Shown in pieces: positions 58,857 to 64,000 of a stretch of 64,000 bases of DNA. Positions within the stretch are counted from its first letter, which is position 1. Each line of letters begins with the position of its first letter. This DNA is from Purpureocillium takamizusanense. Its lineage: Eukaryota > Ascomycota > Sordariomycetes > Hypocreales > Ophiocordycipitaceae. The notes under the pieces are model-generated. The model made no database searches and was not told the origin of the DNA. It saw only the letters and a program-made list of their open reading frames with translations. Location of the stretch: positions 2,852,001 through 2,916,000 of the forward strand of contig NC_063072.1 in NCBI RefSeq assembly GCF_022605165.1, written 5' to 3'. The position numbers and the translations under genes are program-made.

Positions 58857-59319
58857 ATGTATGGGCATGGCGACGCTGTGATGACAGATGAGCGTTGGGA
58901 GGCTGTTCGAATACCCATGATGACCCGAATAAATGAATGAAAGCTCTCTAGGGAAGCTGCCCGCTCTGTTTGTAGCTTCGTAGGCTCCGTGATCTGGCTG
59001 CAACTATGTTGAAGAGCTCCCAGTCGGCCTTGGGACGTGGTGTGTTTAAAGGCCCAGGATGCTCAACGATGGGAGCCCACAGCATGAGTGGGTCATGCAC
59101 CCCTCTGTGGACATTGCCTATTGGTCAGCACCCAGTAGCTCCGTAACCTCACCTCACCTCACCTCCAGCTCGCCATCCGTCCAGCACCACCATACCACAA
59201 CCGGCTTCACCTCTCCATCTCGTCTCGCATCTTCCCCCTCCATCCACCCAACCCATTTACTGACCACCGACCGACCGACCGACCACACACGCGCGCGCGC
59301 GTTCCCCCCTCTTCCGACC
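58857..59319. other. Spacer between sulfhydrylase and EMC7 genes
   Basis: 463 bases; short CACCT repeats (59149..59165) and CGAC repeats (59266..59284) in the EMC7 leader; no gene. Confidence 0.5.
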
Positions 59320-60356
59320 ATGCAACTCCCCTCCACCCTGCTGGCCCTCCTGCCAGCGCTCGCCGCCACCGCCGCCGCGGCCGCCGCGACGACGACGACG
59401 ACGACCATCACGCTCATCCTGCCCGCGAGCCCCAACCCCTTCTCGCTGCCGCCCAGCACACACGCCACCCTCTCCTCGCTGGGCGCGCACCACGCCGCGC
59501 CGCTGTCCACCGTCAACACCTTTGTCTTCCGCAACGTCAGCGCGGGGTCGTACCTGGTGGACGTGCACTGCCCGACGGAGGCGTTTCGGCCGCTGCGTCT
59601 CGACGTTGGGCCCGCCGCTGCCAACGCCGCCGAGAAGCGGGAGAAGAACAACAACGGGGAGGCGGAGGCGGAGGGCGAGCAGCAGAGGTTGGTCGTGCAG
59701 GCGTGGGAGACGTTTCGCGGCAACGATTGGGGTAACAAGGGCGAGGTGATGGCCCTGACGGAGGGCGGTGCTACTGGTGCTGGCGTGCATGTCCGCTGGA
59801 TGGGCAAGAAGAATTACTTTATGGAGAGGCCCAAGTGTTTGTCCCCCGCCCCCTCACCCCTCTCTCTCTCGCGAGCGTCTGCGTGAAAAAGGGCCGGTTG
59901 AATTCGTTTCGCTAACAGCCGGCCGCAGTCTCCATCCTCAGCATCCTCAAGAACCCCATGATCCTCATGGGTCTGGTCAGCATGCTCATCTTCATCGGCA
60001 TGCCGTACCTCATGGACAACAGTATGTGTCTCCTCTTAACCCCCCCCCCCCCCCCTTTTTTTTTTTCTTCCTGCGTTCAGAGCTGACCACCGCTGACACG
60101 TTTCGCGTGTGCGTGTCTCTTAGTGGACCCCGAGATGAAGGCCGAGTTCGAGGCCCAGCAGCGCAAGGGCGGCCTGGCCGCTCTTCTGGGCGGCGGCGGC
60201 GATTCCGGCTCCGGAGGCGGCGATGGCGCGCAGCAGCAGCAGCCCCAGAACCCGCTCGGCGACTTCGACATGGCGGCCTTCCTGGCTGGCTCCAAGAAGA
60301 AGGACTCTGGCAGTGCCGGCGAGGGCGCCTCCAAGAGCCAAGGTGTCAGGAGATGA
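59320..60356 (+). CDS. EMC7: ER membrane protein complex subunit 7 (EMC7/Sop4-like)
   Basis: Three exons, 59320..59836, 59929..60021 and 60124..60356, give 280 residues. The N-terminal signal peptide (MQLPSTLLALLPALAATAAA) leads into a lumenal beta-sandwich domain: TLSSLGAHHAAPLSTVNTF, FVFRNVSAGSYLVDVHCPTE, then a Glu/Lys/Asn insertion and YFMERPKF. Exon 2 supplies the transmembrane span (MILMGLVSMLIFIGMPYLMD), followed by a cytosolic tail with DPEMKAEFEAQQ. This order (signal, carbohydrate-binding-like beta domain, one TM span near SILKNPMILM, MDPE...) is diagnostic for EMC7. The EMC inserts tail-anchored and multipass membrane proteins into the ER. The first intron donor is GTTTGT. The second intron contains a C16-T11 tract (60040..60066). 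The C-terminus is Gly/Ser/Gln-rich. Confidence 0.9.
60040..60066 (+). repeat. C16-T11 homopolymer junction inside EMC7 intron 2
   Basis: Sixteen C followed by eleven T between donor and acceptor. It may serve as polypyrimidine tract but is also prone to sequencing length error. Confidence 0.85.
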
Positions 60357-60773
60357 TGGACCGGGATCGGGACTGGGGGGAGAGGGTGCTGTATCGGTCC
60401 ACGTCGCGGTGGCAAGGGTGTATTTGTACAGAAATAGATGAGAGGGTCCGTTCGGCGCATGCGGCGCTGCGTCGACTTGTGAGGTTGGTGCAATGGATAT
60501 ATAGACTTGTATGAAAGGTCTGCGGCGTAGTAACGTCCGTCTATAAATTTGACGTTGGGCTCTCATCACCGTCACCACCACCGCGCGTGCCACATGATCG
60601 TCGTTGCGCGTCATCTACCGTAATTAAAGTATACACCGTATCAAGCAGCTGTGCCTCCTACATCCACCGCCATTCACTCTTGCACCGGACGTCCACTCTC
60701 GACACCCCTACCGCGTGCGCCCCGTATCACCCACTGCCCAACTCATCACGCAGTCCGGCCGCGCTCCCAAACC
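60357..60773. other. Convergent 3' flanks of EMC7 and WW-protein genes
   Basis: 417 bases with no gene; presumably the two 3' UTRs. Confidence 0.5.
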
Positions 60774-61913
60774 TTAAAAGTCGCCGCCGTCATAGTCGCC
60801 GCCGTCAAAGTCGCCGTCGTGTCCGTCCTCTGCAAAACCACGTTATTAGCATTCCGAGAGCCGAACCCGCTTGCCGGGTCAGTTGCGAGTGGGGGAGCCA
60901 CTTACGGTATCCGTCCATATATGCCTCCTGCTCGTGGTCGTTGACAGCATTCGCGATGAGCGCGCCGCCCAACACACCGGCGCCCAGGCCGAGCGCGCCG
61001 CCGGCCAGGCCCATACCCATGCCGCCCATGCCGCCCTTGCGTTGCGGCTGCTGCTGCTGCTGCTGCTGTGGATAGCCGCCATAGCCGCCGCCGTAGCCCT
61101 GCTGCTGAGGGTACCCGCCATAACCGGGCTGTCCGCCGTAAGGGGCGTACTGCTGCGGTGGTGCGTAGCCGCCATACTGCTGCGGCGGCGGCGGCGACTG
61201 GTAGTATCCTTGCTGCTGCTGAGGCGGTTGGGGCGAGTAACCACCGCCGCCGTAGCTCTGTTGCGGCTTGCTGCCCTTGCCGCCGAACAGCTTGCCTAGC
61301 AGTCCGCCCTTGCTGCGGTCGCGGTCCCCGCGCGGGGGCATCTCTGTAGGAAACTGCTCCGGGGGGTAGGAGCCACCCGTACTTGACTGTTGCTGCGGCT
61401 GCTGCATGTAGGAGGCGGCGGCGCCGCCCCCGGGGCTGCTGCCGCGGGCACGGGCGTCCTCCTCTGCCTGCAACTTGGCGGCGAGTTTGGCGTCTTCGTC
61501 GTGCGCGGACGAGGCGGCGGTGCCGCCGTGGTTACCGGAGCGGTCCTCGTAGGGGTTCTTCTTGGTGTCGGTCGGGGCGGTGACGCCGCCGGGCTCGTAA
61601 CCCGGGGGCGGCTCGTCCGGGGCGTTCTCATCGATGGGGAAGACGGGTGCGGTGGGCTTCTCCCACTGCGACTTTTTCGTGTACACGTTGACGTAGAACC
61701 TGAACAAGGCAAGTGTGAGAAGGTGTGTCTCAGCGCTGGTGGCAGCCCAGGCGGCCCGTCCATGCCGAGAGGTTTCCGCGTGGTGGGACTCGGCGCACGG
61801 GGATTGACGACTCACCATTCCTTATACTGCTCGTTCCAGCGCGCGGCCCAGCCGGCGGGCACTTCGGGTGCCTTGGGAGGCGGCGGACCTGGCGGCGGAG
61901 CGAAGTCGGCCAT
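60774..61913 (-). CDS. WW-domain protein with Gly/Tyr/Gln-rich tail
   Basis: Three exons, 61913..61816, 61699..60906 and 60829..60774, encode 315 residues. After a proline-rich start (residues 5-13), residues 19-48 form a complete WW domain: P19, W22, the FYVN aromatic pair at 34-35, T40, S43, W45 and P48; the first intron cuts the domain at W33. The region 55-145 is acidic, with a helical AKLAAKLQAEEDARARG segment. Residues about 150-260 are low complexity (QQSYGGGGYSPQPPQQQQ, PPQQYGGYAPPQQYAPYGGQ). Next comes a Gly/Met/Ala-rich hydrophobic patch (GMGLAGGALGLGAGVLGGAL), resembling a glycine-zipper. The C-terminus is an Asp/Gly repeat (GDFDGGDYDGGDF). WW domains bind proline motifs. The layout matches fungal WW/glycine-zipper proteins of unknown role; I do not assign a function. 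Confidence 0.87.
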
Positions 61914-64000
61914 CTTAGGAGGGAGGGTAACGGAAGGAGTCGTAGAAGGAGCGCGGGACGATGTCTCGCTGGCGGCCTAGTAGGCGTTCGGTTTCGAGCA
62001 CCGAGAGGAGCCTCTCTGAGTGCCTAGCGGGAACGCGGGCGAGTACCACTCGTTGGTAGATGGCAGAAAAGAGGAAGAGGATATAATGACTTGGGGATGT
62101 AGGGGGAGGTGGTGGAGGAGGAAGAGAAGGAGGAGTAGGAGGAGGGGTAACACAAGGTGGGAGAGAAAAAGTGTTGGACGATGGGAGGGGGGAGTATAAT
62201 AAGCAGCCTCGTCACCACCACACACTAGCAGCGGGAGCTAGTGAGATACTCTGGAGAGAAAGTGCCTGTTCGGGGCGGGCGAGGTGCGAAAGGTAGGTGG
62301 TAGGTGAGGTGAGAGAGAGAGAGAGAGAGAGGTGGTGTCGCGCGCGCGCGAGTGGGAGGAGGCGGAGGATAATAAGCTGTTGCTGATACTACTGCTAGTA
62401 CTAGTAGCACCAGACGCTTGGCGACCCTGCGACTAAGAGTCCGTACGTAGTGGGAGCAAGCCGAGGTGGTGGTGGCGAAGGCGCTGTTGGCTCCGGGATG
62501 GAAAAGGCACGTTTGTAATTCGAGGTGCGACGGGACGGTATGTATAGGTAGGGCCCCAGAGGGAAATGCAGAATGAGGATGGACGATGACTGGGTTGGGG
62601 GCAGTCGCATATAATACCTGACCTGGTGGAGGAGGTGGTGGTGGTGGTGATGACGAGGGGCAGGAAGAGGCCCTTTTTCTTCAAGACATGGCGGGGGCGT
62701 TTGGCCCCAATGCGTGCGTGCGTGCATGCAGGGAACGCACGGCCATCGACGCCGTAGTACGTACCACAAACCTGCCCTGGGCTGCCCTGGACTTGATTCT
62801 ACGTGCAGTAGTAGCACAGCTGGGCCATGGCAAGCGGCCAGCCACCCTTCCTTCTTCACAGGGTCCATCCACGACCTGAGGTGCTCTCGAGACTTCTACT
62901 CGTTCTCGGGTGCGCCGAGCGCGTCGTCATTCCACGATGACGGTTGGCCAACCTACTAACCTCTCTGTTTGACTGTCTGCCTATACTGCAGATACCTTAT
63001 TACCTGCCTATCCCAGCCCTACACCTACGTACTACCTCGGCAAGGTACTAAGCTGATGCGAATGCCCTCCGCAGCACAGCCCCCCCGTCTCTTACCCCCC
63101 CATCATCTCATGTAGTTACTACGTAACTACGCACCAAGGTCCCTCCCATCAGACGCCGTGCGTTTTGGGCCGGCCCCGCCTTCAGAGCGCTCCAGCTGAG
63201 GTCCTGCGAGGACGGGTCGAGTCGGGGGGAGGGAGCTGATGGATGGGGTGGCGTAACTAGTTACTAACGTTCCAAACCTACCAAGTGCTGGCCACTGCGC
63301 ATACGTACCAGATGGCCCCGGCATGGGCAAGCCACTGGAAGCGACGACGACCCCTGCTTGCATGGAGGTGCCGGACATCCGAAGGTCCGGCCGGGCTGGC
63401 CGGGGCGCTGCACTGGCCTGGGGGGATTTCGGGACTCACACGCGCGCCCCGACGGGAGCTCTAGGTGGCCCACGGCCCGTCAGGCGGCGGCGGCGGCGGC
63501 GGTGGGGGAGCATGGAAGGGTTCCAATGGGAGGCCTGCTGGTGTCGTCACCTGTCACCTCCTGCTGCTGGCTGCCCTTCCACCGTCGCCACGCCGAGCAT
63601 CAGCCACACCGCGACGACGACATTGCCCCCCAATGATGGGGGGGAGGCTGTGCTGTGCCATCGGATGGAATTCCGGGTTGGGGTGTCCCAGTGTGGGCGC
63701 GGGCCACGATGGGGGATTGCCGCAGTGCGTGCATTTTGTCAACAGCTGCATATTACCTGCCGTGCGTGGCGCAAGCCAAGGAAGCACACGCCTGTGCATC
63801 GCATGGTACCGAGTGCACGAAAGCAAGAGATCTGGAATACTCTACGTCGTTCCAAGGCCTCCCAATCAAATTCCTCGTCCTCGACCACACCGAGCACCCC
63901 GGTCCTGCAGACGTCACGATGCTCCGACCCGACCGCACGCATCTGCTGAGCAAATCGAGGCGCTCTCTGTTCATACGAAATAGCGCTCTACCAATCTATC
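61914..64000. other. Right end of window, no supported gene
   Basis: The first 450 bases are purine-rich on + (pyrimidine-rich on the WW-gene strand), including (GA)n at 62311..62331 and CG repeats, fitting a promoter/leader. Further right are GGT repeats (62629..62650), the inverted repeat at 63114..63132 and a GGC tract (63484..63501). Frames up to 208 codons look random. Confidence 0.5.
63114..63132. repeat. GTAGTTAC-TAC-GTAACTAC inverted repeat
   Basis: Eight-base perfect arms with a three-base centre in non-coding DNA; the longest of the TAC/GTA-type inverted repeats noted. Confidence 0.7.

Overview
The window reads as nuclear DNA of a filamentous ascomycete (Pezizomycotina, Sordariomycetes, most likely Hypocreales). 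Protein-coding genes are interrupted by short introns with GTANGT donors, CTGAC/CTAAC branch sites and (C/T)AG acceptors. Third codon positions are strongly G/C-rich, AT-rich blocks look RIP-mutated, and the gene products are typical fungal ones. No prokaryotic operons, CRISPR arrays or intact transposons were found. All exon joins are my own reading of splice sites and frames, without transcript data.

Layout. 1-12 kb: 3' part of an FGGY-family sugar kinase, a Nic96/Nup93 nucleoporin with an N-terminal GLFG region, a bZIP/DUF3425 transcription factor and an F-box protein, all on +. 12-20 kb: an intron-containing tRNA-Gly(GCC), then on - a DCAF4/WDR21-like WD protein and the plasma-membrane H+-ATPase Pma1. 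19.4-31.2 kb: about 11.8 kb with no gene I can support, holding microsatellites and short palindromes. 31.2-42.2 kb: Seb1/Nrd1-type CID-RRM termination factor (-), mitochondrial citrate synthase (+) and Yhm2-type citrate/2-oxoglutarate carrier (+). 42.6-48.1 kb: a 1041-residue WD40 protein (-) bordered by AT-rich, TA-rich blocks, and a small secreted cysteine-containing protein (-) built from four short exons. 49-61.9 kb: long-chain acyl-CoA synthetase ending in a peroxisomal-type AKL (-), a four-span MARVEL-like membrane protein (+), O-acetylhomoserine sulfhydrylase (+), EMC7 subunit of the ER membrane complex (+) and a WW-domain protein with a low-complexity tail (-). 61.9-64 kb: no supported gene.

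The genes are mostly unrelated housekeeping functions. The one evident functional pairing is citrate synthase followed on the same strand by the citrate/oxoglutarate carrier. The points most worth following up are the unlisted small secreted protein, the stop-free 63-nt intron inside the Pma1 C-terminal regulatory tail, the very long non-coding stretch upstream of pma1, the GLFG-Nic96 protein, the GC-AG intron and AKL tail of the acyl-CoA synthetase, and the RIP-like islands around the WD40 gene.
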